A stretch of 64,000 nucleotides of DNA, from positions 1 through 64,000 of the forward strand of contig JASJOS010000021.1 of NCBI GenBank assembly GCA_030068525.1, in the 5' to 3' direction. The DNA comes from Xanthocytophaga flava (GTDB lineage Bacteria > Bacteroidota > Bacteroidia > Cytophagales > 172606-1). Numbering within the stretch: position 1 is the first letter of the stretch; every line of letters starts with the position of its first letter. Under the pieces are notes generated by a model. The model searched no databases. It was given only the letters and a program-made list of their open reading frames with translations, and was not told where the DNA came from. The position numbers and the translations under genes were made by a program. Positions 46,289 through 55,391 of the stretch are shown here, piece after piece.

Positions 46289-47749
46289 TTACTTCGCCCC
46301 GGCCAAAAGGGCGTCAATTGTTCGTTGATCTTTTACTGTATTGTGCAGCCTGTCCAACGCACCCCCTGTATCCCACCAAAAAGGTTTTATTCCACGGGCT
46401 AATGCTTCTCTGGTAGTAAAGGTGATCCAATAGTCCACTGAAGCCTCATGCTTGACCATATCTTTGGGCATATTCGTTTGACCATGACGCCTGTACGCTC
46501 CATACTCACCCATGATAACCGGTATCCCTTTATCAACAAATTTCTGTTTAACCCTATTATAGTCAGCAATATGGTCGTTCTCTTCTCCGTAGGTCGGGTT
46601 ACGATCCGGTTCAATGGTTGAGTGATTTCCATTGCCCCAGTAGTATACCATTTTACCCCAGCTCACATCTTCATTCAGGAAACAAAACTGGGCTGGCAAA
46701 TAATTATGCACTTCAACCATCAGGCGATTGGCTGTAGGATCTTTGGGAAGTGTATTCATTAAGTCTGAGGTTAATGTTGCATTTGTATTTGGCCCCTGAA
46801 CAATAAGAACACGATGACTGTTTCTGCCACCTGTAGAGCGGACAGCATTAACAAACGTCTGGTGATAGGAGGCTAAAATTTCCATCTCCACAGCATCATC
46901 GGCATTCGGTTCGTTGGCGCTGGCAAACATGAGGTGCTCATCAAAATCGCGCATGGCAGTAGCAATTTGTTCCCATAATGCTTTTTGTTTTGCATTAACA
47001 GAATCATGCTTTGGTTTACTAATATTATTTTCCAGCCAGCCACCATCCCAGTGAATGTTGAGCATAACATACATGTCGTTAGTAACACAATAACCAACTA
47101 CCTCTTTTATCCTGTTAATCCAGTTTTGATCTATATGGGCAGTGGCTTTGTTGTCAACATGCAGATCCCACGCACAGGGTAAGCGAATAGCCGTAAAGCC
47201 TAATTGTTTGACCGCTTTTACATATGCTTCTGTAATTTGCGGATTGCCCCAGCTGGTCTCTCCGCCGATGGCTTCCAGGGTATTGCCGATGTTCCATCCC
47301 AATTGGAATTTTACCGCCAGTTGCACAGCAGTGCTCATACCAACCGGATCAGGCGCCAGCGGCGATGTATTGTAGGAGGGGTAAATACTGCTGGTTTCTG
47401 AAACGGTGATTCTTCGGCTCTGGCCGTTGGTAGCGTTGACAATTAGCACCGCAGATCGGGTTGAGCCACTGTTGTTCGGTTCTGCAACCAGTTGGAGGGA
47501 GGTGTTGCCACCCGAACCTGAGTTCTGACTTAATTGCAGCCAGGAAGAAGCATTGTTTATGCTCCAGGGTGAGTTACATCTTACCGACAGGGTATCTTTA
47601 CCGCCCTGTACACCAAACTGGATGGCTGACTGAAGCACTATCAGTTCGGATGCGGGCTCTGTTTTCCTGCAGGAGTATAAAACTAAAAAGATGACCATAG
47701 ATGCGGCAATCCAATGCCAATGCTTCATTTGCCAATGCTTGTAATTCAT
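46289..47749 (-). CDS. GH5 (subfamily 4-like) endo-xyloglucanase lipoprotein with BACON domain
   Basis: The enzyme has 486 residues in the long frame; a microduplication (about 47706-47747) created the upstream ATG, so MKHWHWIAASMVIFLVLYSC is the likely original start, with the lipid Cys at the end of it. A BACON domain follows (SAIQFGVQGGKDTLSVRCNS, NASSWLQLSQNSGSG). The GH5 domain has FQLGWNIGNTLEAIGGETSW, GFTAIRLPCAW, MLNIHWDGGW, FASANEPNADD (acid/base Glu) and VIMGEYGAYRR (nucleophile Glu). The BACON-GH5 layout equals that of the characterised Bacteroides ovatus surface xyloglucanase. It makes the first cuts at the cell surface. Confidence 0.92.
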   Translation of the reverse strand: MNYKHWQMKHWHWIAASMVIFLVLYSCRKTEPASELIVLQSAIQFGVQGGKDTLSVRCNSPWSINNASSWLQLSQNSGSGGNTSLQLVAEPNNSGSTRSAVLIVNATNGQSRRITVSETSSIYPSYNTSPLAPDPVGMSTAVQLAVKFQLGWNIGNTLEAIGGETSWGNPQITEAYVKAVKQLGFTAIRLPCAWDLHVDNKATAHIDQNWINRIKEVVGYCVTNDMYVMLNIHWDGGWLENNISKPKHDSVNAKQKALWEQIATAMRDFDEHLMFASANEPNADDAVEMEILASYHQTFVNAVRSTGGRNSHRVLIVQGPNTNATLTSDLMNTLPKDPTANRLMVEVHNYLPAQFCFLNEDVSWGKMVYYWGNGNHSTIEPDRNPTYGEENDHIADYNRVKQKFVDKGIPVIMGEYGAYRRHGQTNMPKDMVKHEASVDYWITFTTREALARGIKPFWWDTGGALDRLHNTVKDQRTIDALLAGAK

Positions 47750-47882
47750 TTCTTCGGGTTTATAAATTTTCGGATTTAACTAATTTTGGGTCTACCTAAT
47801 CTTATCAGGAAGGGAATGACCAGTCAGGTAAGCTGCTGTAGGATTTTTCTTAAAGACGGTACTATTCCCCTTTTAAGCGGCA

Positions 47883-49127
47883 TTACTGGATCTTTACAAC
47901 CCGTATGTTGTCAAATGCGCCGTAAAAACCGGTAGGGGCAGAACCATAATTGTGCACATAAATCTGCAAAGGGCTCTTTGCCGTACCTGCGATTAAATCC
48001 CCGATAGTTGCGACGGGGAGGCCCTGGCCTTCCTGGGTACGGAAGGAAGACAACGGGATCGTCACTGTCTGCCAGCCCTGGGTTTCGGACCGGGCTGGTC
48101 CCGATGGTGATGAATTCGTTTTCCAGGGTTCGTAGCGGACTATGTAATTGCCATTCATGCTCTTCATGCACAGAGTGGTACCGTTCCACGAACGTGCAAT
48201 GTTCATTTCAAACTTAACCGCCCAGCGATCCGGGCTGTCAGCCAGGTTTTGGCTTGCCATCCACTGACCTTCGGCAACCCGGACCGCATGGCTCCATTCG
48301 GCGCCTGCACCTGAAGCCAGATCATTGTATTTCAGGGTGAAAAAACTAGTTTTATTGCCAGCAAAATCGCGGTTATAGGGTGGCCAGCTCGACTGGGAAT
48401 CACCGCTTTCCAGAGTGGCACCTCCCCACCATTCCCAACCTGAACCTCCCTCTGCGTTGGCCAGAATGTAGGTAGTACTGTCATTGACACTCACATTGTT
48501 GACATTAAAGGGAGTAGTGTAAACGCCAGATCTGGTTGTCACCGACACTGGTTTGCTTTCGGTAAGCTCAGGCAGGACAAATGCCAGGTAATTTCCTTGA
48601 ACAGAGGTGGTGTATTGGGTGATTTCAGCACCCGAAAAATTTAGCTTTTCTATCATAAACAGGTTTGTGCCAAAAACATAGACCGAATCCCCCTGCCGAG
48701 CATTTTCGTTGGAAATACTACTGATAACCGGTGCAGGTGCAACGATGTCAAACCGGAAAGTAGTCGTTCCATCTGTTGTGATGTATTGAATCGTGTTTAG
48801 CTTATCGGCAGGTATGGAGGGAAAGGGGATGATGGAAGGAACCTGGATGACAGCATACGATTGTGTACTCATCGTAGTGTTGAAACTGGCAGGAACACCG
48901 TTGAAAGCCACAAAGGTGATCCCGCTTAAATTTTGTCCTTCCAGCACCACCCATTGACCGGGAATCAGGCTGGTCAGCACAGTGTCATCAGGAGCGGCGG
49001 CATAGTTGCGAACACCCGTAATGACAGGTGCATTCAATTCATTGTCCTTGCATGATTGCAAAAGGCTAATCATACAAAACAGGCAGATAGAGATACAAAA
49101 GAATAATTTTCTCATCTTTTCAAGCAA
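47883..49127 (-). CDS. IPT/TIG-domain surface glycan-binding lipoprotein (xyloglucan locus)
   Basis: The protein has 414 residues with lipoprotein signal (ICLFCMISLLQSCKDNE). Two IPT/TIG domains follow (IPGQWVVLEGQNLSGITFVA; ISNENARQGDSVYVFGTNLF). The C-terminal about 200 residues are a jelly-roll glycan-binding domain with many Trp (GGSGWEWWGGATLE, QSSWPPYNRD, WQTVTIPLSSF, FYGAFDNIRVV). By position it is the SGBP-B equivalent of a xyloglucan locus, held on the outer surface. Follows SusD after 161 bp. Confidence 0.85.
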   Translation of the reverse strand: MLEKMRKLFFCISICLFCMISLLQSCKDNELNAPVITGVRNYAAAPDDTVLTSLIPGQWVVLEGQNLSGITFVAFNGVPASFNTTMSTQSYAVIQVPSIIPFPSIPADKLNTIQYITTDGTTTFRFDIVAPAPVISSISNENARQGDSVYVFGTNLFMIEKLNFSGAEITQYTTSVQGNYLAFVLPELTESKPVSVTTRSGVYTTPFNVNNVSVNDSTTYILANAEGGSGWEWWGGATLESGDSQSSWPPYNRDFAGNKTSFFTLKYNDLASGAGAEWSHAVRVAEGQWMASQNLADSPDRWAVKFEMNIARSWNGTTLCMKSMNGNYIVRYEPWKTNSSPSGPARSETQGWQTVTIPLSSFRTQEGQGLPVATIGDLIAGTAKSPLQIYVHNYGSAPTGFYGAFDNIRVVKIQ

Positions 49128-49288
49128 AAATGGTTCTGATTCAAGTAAAACAACTTAGTTACCAATGCCTTGGTAATAATCCTGTGTGGAAAGTTTCAGG
49201 TGCAAATAGATAACCCTGTAAGTCCCTTTTGGCCCAATCTTTTTAGGAGCTGAGAGGCTAACAGGATTTTTTCACCGGATGTGTTTTA

Positions 49289-50872
49289 TCAAAAGCTGTA
49301 AGGTACAGGTGGTTCCAATAGCCTGGGGTTTGCTGTTATTTCAGCTGAGGGCAGCTGCAGGGTGAACGTACTGATTGTAGCAGGGGTGATGCTGCCAATC
49401 GGATCATTGGGCGTTGCCAGTCCACCACTGTACTGGAAGGTTACCCTTTTCTGATTGTTGAGCAGACTAACCGCCTTTTGAGGCTGGTAATACGAAAGCT
49501 GGACCAGGTCAAACCAGGCTTTGCCTTCGAATGCGAACTCCCTCCTTCTTTCCTGAAGCAGCAGATCCGGATCAATTACTGAAACCGGCTCGATTGCCGC
49601 TCTTTCCCGGACTTTATTGAAATACAGCAATGCCTGTGCATCGGAAGTTGACGCGTTATTGCCCAGAATCGCTTCGGCATAAACCAGATACACGTCTGCC
49701 AGTCGGAGCATCGCATTTGCCTCAATTGACGAGGTCAGTGTCATCGTCGGTGCGTTATTGTCTGTCTCGGTGCCGATGATATGTTTCTTAAGGACAGGCG
49801 TACTGGCCGTGTAGCCTCCGCCCGCCCGATTCAGTTCCAAATATTTGTCTCCAGGTAACATGAAGCTGGCCTTGCGCCTTATCGAGTCGTTGCCAGCAAA
49901 CAACAGATATAAATCATAGGATACTGATGCCAAAAACCACGGGGATTCTTTGCGCGGAGTGATCTCACTACTGGGGGCGTAGGTTTGTATCCGGTTTCCC
50001 TGACCCCAGCCTACGCCCGGGGCAAACTGAATGGCAAATAAGGATTCATTGTTGTTGTTGTTTTGTGCCTTGAAAAGGTTATCGTAACCACTTAAGAGTG
50101 ATAAGCCGCTGTTTTGGCATACATTTCCCGCATATACTTTTGCACTGTCCAGATAAGACTGGTTGCGGACTCCGTTTTGATTGAGGCCTGAAAGGGTCAG
50201 GTATACCTTTGCCAAAAGCCCTTGTGCGGACCATTTGCTTACTCTGCCTGTTTCATCGCTGGCCGGTAGATGAGTAGCCGCAAAGGTCAGATCTGAGACG
50301 ATAAACTGGTAGACGTCCTCAAGCCGGTTGCGGTTGACCAGGGGATTACTCACCAGTTTGTCATTGTCTTCGATAATGGGAACGGCTCCCCAAAGCATAG
50401 CAATGTGATAATAGGCCATCGCCCGGATAAACCTTGCTTCCCCAATGGCTGCGTTTTTATCAGTTGGTGAGATGGAGTTGGGTGCCTTTTCCTGAATCGC
50501 CTTGATTGTAACATTGCAATGGGCCACTACGTTAAACAGACTTGCCCAGGCTCCTGCCATGATGGCGTTCTGCCCTGTTATTGAAAAGGTATTCAACTGC
50601 ACCGCATCGGTATACCAGTTCAGGACCATATTGCCACCCATTACATCTCCCAACAGCAGGAACCCTGAATTCTGCCAGCCATCCCACGGCGCCCCTCCAT
50701 ATAAGGCGGCAGTCGCCAGACGCAGATCCGACCGGGTTTGATAAAAATTGTCGGCGCTTATCTGTGACAGCGGCGGGCGGTCAAGAAAGTTCCCGTCGCA
50801 ACTGCCCATAAAGCCTGCAGACAATACGACAAGCAGCCAAAAGGCAAAACGTTTGATAACCGGTATTTTCAT
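49289..50872 (-). CDS. SusD/RagB-family lipoprotein (xyloglucan locus)
   Basis: The protein has 527 residues with lipoprotein signal (LVVLSAGFMGSCDGNFLDRP). Core features: NFYQTRSDLRLATAALYGGA, GEARFIRAMAYYHIAMLWG, TPR-like helix around WSAQGLLAKVYLTLSGLNQN, and the C-terminal QERRREFAFEGKAWFDLVQ and TLQLPSAEITANPRLLEPPV. Surface glycan-binding partner of the SusC encoded 81 bp upstream. Related to the SusD at 29900 but clearly separate in sequence. Confidence 0.95.
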   Translation of the reverse strand: MKIPVIKRFAFWLLVVLSAGFMGSCDGNFLDRPPLSQISADNFYQTRSDLRLATAALYGGAPWDGWQNSGFLLLGDVMGGNMVLNWYTDAVQLNTFSITGQNAIMAGAWASLFNVVAHCNVTIKAIQEKAPNSISPTDKNAAIGEARFIRAMAYYHIAMLWGAVPIIEDNDKLVSNPLVNRNRLEDVYQFIVSDLTFAATHLPASDETGRVSKWSAQGLLAKVYLTLSGLNQNGVRNQSYLDSAKVYAGNVCQNSGLSLLSGYDNLFKAQNNNNNESLFAIQFAPGVGWGQGNRIQTYAPSSEITPRKESPWFLASVSYDLYLLFAGNDSIRRKASFMLPGDKYLELNRAGGGYTASTPVLKKHIIGTETDNNAPTMTLTSSIEANAMLRLADVYLVYAEAILGNNASTSDAQALLYFNKVRERAAIEPVSVIDPDLLLQERRREFAFEGKAWFDLVQLSYYQPQKAVSLLNNQKRVTFQYSGGLATPNDPIGSITPATISTFTLQLPSAEITANPRLLEPPVPYSF

Positions 50873-50953
50873 ACGATATTGATTTGTTTACTTGTGAGTT
50901 ATAACATGTTTGGTAACTGTATCCACTTGTTGAGATCCTTCACCTCTGAGGGT

Positions 50954-53900
50954 TCACTTGTTTAAGGAAAGATTCAAACCCATGGTCAACACACGGGACT
51001 GGGGATAAAAGCCGTTATCCATTCCTGCCTGCAGCGGGTTCCAGGAACCGATTTCGGGATCCATCCCTTTGTAACGTGTAATCAGAAAAGCGTTAGTTAC
51101 ATTCGCATAGATGCGCAGGTATTGAATGTGTGCTCTGGACAGCAGCTTTTCGGGAAAAGTGTATCCGAGTGAAATGTTCCTGCAACGGATGAAGGAAGCG
51201 TCTTCAATGAATTTATCCGAGATCCGGTTGTTGTTGTTGGTATCATCGTTTCGCAAGCCGACAATGCGCGTTGTGGGATTGGTCACATAAACATTGTTGA
51301 TATCAGTACTTGAACCATTGGGATCAATTAAGGCAAGTTTTGCGTGATCGGCTAATGTTTTGAAATACCCAAAGCTTGTTCCCGGATTCTCGCTTTGGAT
51401 GCGCAGTCCGTTCAGCACCTTGTTGCCCACGTTGGAGCTAAAAAACACAGTCAGGTCGAAGTTCTTAAAGCGGAATGTATTATTCAACCCCAGTTGGAAC
51501 CTGGGAATCGGCGAGCCGAGGAATGTCTGGTCACTCTCATCGATCACCCCGTCGCCGTTGAGATCCTTGAATTTGAGGTCTCCATACCAGATGCTTCCGA
51601 ACGAAGGACCCACAGGCAGTTTTTCCCCCGTGGTGGGGTTGATCGGCAAAGCATGCGTTTCAAAATCGGAGGCTTTTGCAAAAACACCCCCGTCAATCAC
51701 ATACCCGTAAAACTCTCCTATTGATCTTCCCACAATTGTCTTGGCGGCCACCGCCGAGCCGTAATACCCAACCAGGGACGCCCCGTCCACGTTTAGCCTG
51801 AGAACTTTGTTTGTATTATGTGACAGGGTGAAATCGGTCTTCCACTCCAGGGTCCGGCTCTTGATGTTGTTTGAGCTTATCCGGAATTCAAAGCCGTGGT
51901 TGTCGATCGCACCTATATTTACAAAAGGAGCTTCCATCGATCCGATTGACCCACCCAGGCCTGTGTATGCCGGCATGGGAATCTTTAATAGCAGGCCGTC
52001 GGTATGGCGGATATAAAAATCGACGGAAAAACTTATCCGGTTTTTCATGACAGACCCGTCAAGGCCGGCGTTGAAATACTTTGTAGTTTCCCATTGCAGG
52101 CCGGAATTTCCGAAGCTGGACGTAAGCTGGGCAATGCCGGACAAACCGTTGTTGACCGTACTGAGTACGGACGTGTAGGCGTAATCGCGCACGTTCTGGT
52201 TGTTTGTTAATCCGTAACCGACCCTGAGCTTTAACTGGTCAAAGGCGTTGATCTGTTTAAAAAGTTGCTCATTGTGTATGTTCCATCCCAGACTGCCCGA
52301 ATAGGTGTTGACCCACCGGTGGGCTTTTGAAAATTTAGAAGAGCCATCCCTTCGCAGGTTCACGGTGAACAAAAACCGGTCATGCCAATTTAAATTGACC
52401 CGCCCGAAATAGGATTCTAGTGCGTTTTGCCCTTTGCTGCCCCCGTTGGTTGCCGTTCCTGCATCCCCGTTGTCAATTGCCTGCACCTCATTGGAGGGAA
52501 AGTTCCTCCTTGCTGCATATACGCTTTCACTCACATTCAACTGTGCCTCATGGCCTGCCATTGCCGACACATCCCACCCCTTGAACGCTTTTGAGTAATT
52601 GAGATAGTTCCGAAGGACTGTATAAAAACTCTGGCTGAAGGAATAAGAGCCCGAATTGATCGGATTGACGGCCAGACCCATCGTTAGGGTGGGGGAGAAC
52701 CTGTCGTCCGTACCCAGGGCAAAGCTGCCTGAAACTTCATTTCTCAGATTGAAATTTTTAAGCAGGTCTATCTGTGCATAGGCGTTACCAAAAATCTGAT
52801 AGCGTTTTCCCTGCGCCTTGTTGACTGAGGCGACAGCGACAGGATTGGGTACCCTGCTCGCATTCACCCAGCCGTTGGGGTCGTATCCTCCGCCCCAGCT
52901 TCCGTCTGGGTTTCTTACAGCAATGTCGGGCGTCAGGCTCAGGGCAGTGGCGATCACATTGCTGTTGGTCGTGTTGTAATTTTCCCTGATATTTGCCAGT
53001 TGCAGGCTGGTGCCTATCTTCAACCAGTTCGTGGTTTTGTTATCCAGATTCAACCTGACCGAAATCCGGTTGAAACCCGAGCCCAGTGCGATGCCGTCCT
53101 GTTTGAAATAAGATAATGAAAACAGGTACTGCGTGCGTTCGTCACCGCCACTGACTGAGAGTGTATGGTTACTGGTGGGCGCGTTTCTAAACAACTCCTT
53201 TTGCCAGTTGGTGCCTTCGCCCAGGTATTGGGGATTGGCAAACTGAGGTCTTGTGTCAAAACCCCATCCAATGCCTGAATTCCTTTCGTTGATAAATGTG
53301 GCGAATTCCCTCAGGTTCATGGTTGGGAGCGTCCTGGCAATCTGCTGCAGGCCAGTATAGAAATCATAGGAGATTTTTGGCGGCCCTACCTTACCCCGTT
53401 TGGTTGTAATGATAACAACCCCGTTGGAGGCTTGTGAACCGTATATTGCCGTTGCAGAGGCATCTTTGAGCACGTCCACTGATTCGATTTCGGAAGGATT
53501 GATCGCGGCCAGCGGGTTTGTTCCCGGACCCATATTTGCTCCCCCCCCAACGACTACACCATCGATTATATACAAGGGGGTACCTCCGGTAAAGGAGGAA
53601 ATGCCGCGAATCTGCACCGAGACCCCTCCTCCCGGTTGGCCAGACACCTGCTGGACAATCACCCCCGGCATTTTTCCCTGTAATGCCTGATCAAAAGTCG
53701 TCGGTTGTATCTTACGTAGCTCATCACCAGAAATAGAAGCGATGGAACCTGTCACATCCTTGCGGCTGCTCGTTCCGTACCCAACAACGACAACGTCATC
53801 CAAAATCGTAATGTTTGGAATGAGTACCATGTTGATTTGTGTTTTCTGGCCTATCTCCTTTTCTTCAGTAAGCATTCCGATCGAAGAGAAGACCAGGATT

Positions 53901-54130
53901 TTGGCCTCTCTGGGGACAAGAATAGCATATTTTCCATCCTGATCGGTGAGTGTTCCTATGGCTGTTCCTTTCACAATGACCGATACGCCGGGCAAGGCCT
54001 TGTTATCCTCACTTGTAACCCTGCCCGTCAGTTGGAGCTGTTGGGCAAGGAGCGGTTGGGCCAGCAGGACTTGCATCCAAAAGAACAGTCCCAAAACGAT
54101 CAGGTAAGTAGTAGTTTTTTCCGATTTCAT
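50954..54130 (-). CDS. SusC-family TonB-dependent transporter (xyloglucan locus)
   Basis: The protein has 1058 residues. Signal (YLIVLGLFFWMQVLLAQPLLAQ); CarboxypepD_reg-like domain QLTGRVTSEDNKALPGVSVI; TonB-box region DDVVVVGYGTSSRKDV; plug with RGISSFTGGTPLYIIDGVVV and DVLKDASATAIYGSQASNGV; barrel ending in RVLTMGLNLSL. It imports xyloglucan oligosaccharides across the outer membrane with SusD. First gene of the minus-strand operon reaching to GH29. A perfect TAnnTTTG box (TATCTTTG) at 54588-54595 on the minus strand, about 460 bp upstream, is a possible promoter element. Confidence 0.95.
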   Translation of the reverse strand: MKSEKTTTYLIVLGLFFWMQVLLAQPLLAQQLQLTGRVTSEDNKALPGVSVIVKGTAIGTLTDQDGKYAILVPREAKILVFSSIGMLTEEKEIGQKTQINMVLIPNITILDDVVVVGYGTSSRKDVTGSIASISGDELRKIQPTTFDQALQGKMPGVIVQQVSGQPGGGVSVQIRGISSFTGGTPLYIIDGVVVGGGANMGPGTNPLAAINPSEIESVDVLKDASATAIYGSQASNGVVIITTKRGKVGPPKISYDFYTGLQQIARTLPTMNLREFATFINERNSGIGWGFDTRPQFANPQYLGEGTNWQKELFRNAPTSNHTLSVSGGDERTQYLFSLSYFKQDGIALGSGFNRISVRLNLDNKTTNWLKIGTSLQLANIRENYNTTNSNVIATALSLTPDIAVRNPDGSWGGGYDPNGWVNASRVPNPVAVASVNKAQGKRYQIFGNAYAQIDLLKNFNLRNEVSGSFALGTDDRFSPTLTMGLAVNPINSGSYSFSQSFYTVLRNYLNYSKAFKGWDVSAMAGHEAQLNVSESVYAARRNFPSNEVQAIDNGDAGTATNGGSKGQNALESYFGRVNLNWHDRFLFTVNLRRDGSSKFSKAHRWVNTYSGSLGWNIHNEQLFKQINAFDQLKLRVGYGLTNNQNVRDYAYTSVLSTVNNGLSGIAQLTSSFGNSGLQWETTKYFNAGLDGSVMKNRISFSVDFYIRHTDGLLLKIPMPAYTGLGGSIGSMEAPFVNIGAIDNHGFEFRISSNNIKSRTLEWKTDFTLSHNTNKVLRLNVDGASLVGYYGSAVAAKTIVGRSIGEFYGYVIDGGVFAKASDFETHALPINPTTGEKLPVGPSFGSIWYGDLKFKDLNGDGVIDESDQTFLGSPIPRFQLGLNNTFRFKNFDLTVFFSSNVGNKVLNGLRIQSENPGTSFGYFKTLADHAKLALIDPNGSSTDINNVYVTNPTTRIVGLRNDDTNNNNRISDKFIEDASFIRCRNISLGYTFPEKLLSRAHIQYLRIYANVTNAFLITRYKGMDPEIGSWNPLQAGMDNGFYPQSRVLTMGLNLSLNK

Positions 54131-54870
54131 TCTTTTCCGATTAAAAGTGATTAGCCAATTAAAAGTGATCTATGCTGATTGGAAACGATTGTTTTTTTCA
54201 AAAATCAGTATGGTTTTATCCTTCAGACCATTATTTCATGAACAGTTTCTTTTTATGGAGAATGATTTGGTAAATCCTTTTCTAACCCCGTTTGGCAGGG
54301 TTGGAAAGCCAACCGCCTACGCTAACTCAGGTATCCATGCTGCCGTCTGGTCAAATACATTCCTGAAAAACTGTCAACTGCCTCTGATCAACCGGCCGAA
54401 TGATTATCCGCAGACTAAGGCTTTAAACAGCTTCATATCCACCATACTCAGAAATCTGAAACGGTATTTTTATCCGAATTTTCATCCAGACAGATTAGAT
54501 TAGAAAAGCATTTGCCTAACGGCTCAATGATTCTTTGAAAAAAAGCTTACTTTGATAAGTAAAATTTTTTCATAAAAAAGTGATACAAAGATAGGGGTCA
54601 CCCAGTTGATGCATGTAGCATTTTGTTGCAATCTTGGGGGGCAAATGTTGCATGGGATGTTTTTTGAGCGTTTTTTGGTAAAAAATTCTTTCGAAAACAG
54701 ATCTTGTAAAGCCATCGGCGACCTTCCCGATCCGGAATATAAGGCCGGATAAAATTAACTTTAAGCTGGTAGCAACCCGATTTCAATACTTGGTTTGTCA
54801 GACTGCAACTTGTATTGTCATGAAAACAAGCCTGATTGGGTAGTGAGCATACTGGAAGGAGATCTGCTTG
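54131..54870. other. upstream region of the xyloglucan susC operon
   Basis: No gene supported; the open frame at 54147-54503 shows no protein pattern. The region holds the operon promoter and probably the HTCS binding site. Several TGTTGCA(A/T)-like words occur around 54630-54652. A duplicated AATTAAAAGTGAT (54138-54167) lies near the susC start. Confidence 0.45.
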
Positions 54871-54975
54871 GAGGTCAACGACAATCTGGTGGAAAACTTA
54901 AATGGTCCCGTTGCATTAGGTTGTAAAAATCATTTATTTGCTGGAACTCATGTAGGTGCCCAGGCAGTGCCTTAA
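54871..54975 (+). pseudogene. IS66-family transposase C-terminal relic
   Basis: The plus strand reads EVNDNLVENLNGPVALGCKN then HLFAGTHVGAQ, the conserved IS66 TnpC tail (E-x-D-N-x-x-E-N-x-x-(R/G)-P-(V/I)-A-L-G-x-K-N). Only 35 codons remain. A second IS66 relic with the same segment is at 13154. Confidence 0.75.
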
Positions 54976-55391
54976 TTTACAGTTGGACCCGGTATTAAAT
55001 CTGATTTCAGGTCTGAAATCAGTTGCAAGCTGAAAAAATCAATTCACACGTATAGTCAAAGGATTTGATAGAGGGGTTAGACAACCATCCCGTCAACTGG
55101 CTATAATAACCCTTGTCTATAGAAAAGGAGGCTTCCCATATGGCAACTTTGGCCAATGGATAAGGATATGAATAATCAAAAATGTATAGACAAGCATGCG
55201 TAGGGAAAACTTCACATACGGTATGATGAACACGGTATGATGAACGGCTTTCATTAGTGTTCCACATGGTTGCAACCCAGAATGCCCTTACTGGAAAATG
55301 CACTTACTGGAAAAATGAATGAAACGACTGATGGTTTTACCAGCTTAACTCATTTTCAGGACATAACCCACCAACTGCTCAATACAGAAAT
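54976..55391. other. intergenic upstream of the sensor kinase
   Basis: No gene supported. Two microduplications: CGGTATGATGAAC (about 55219-55246) and CTTACTGGAAAA (about 55286-55314). Confidence 0.45.

Noticed and set aside
54147..54503. 118-codon open frame upstream of the xyloglucan susC
   Set aside because: No recognisable pattern, overlaps the expected promoter region, and composition does not look coding.
55019..55303. 94-codon minus-strand frame before the sensor kinase
   Set aside because: Crosses microduplications and shows no domain; more likely chance.
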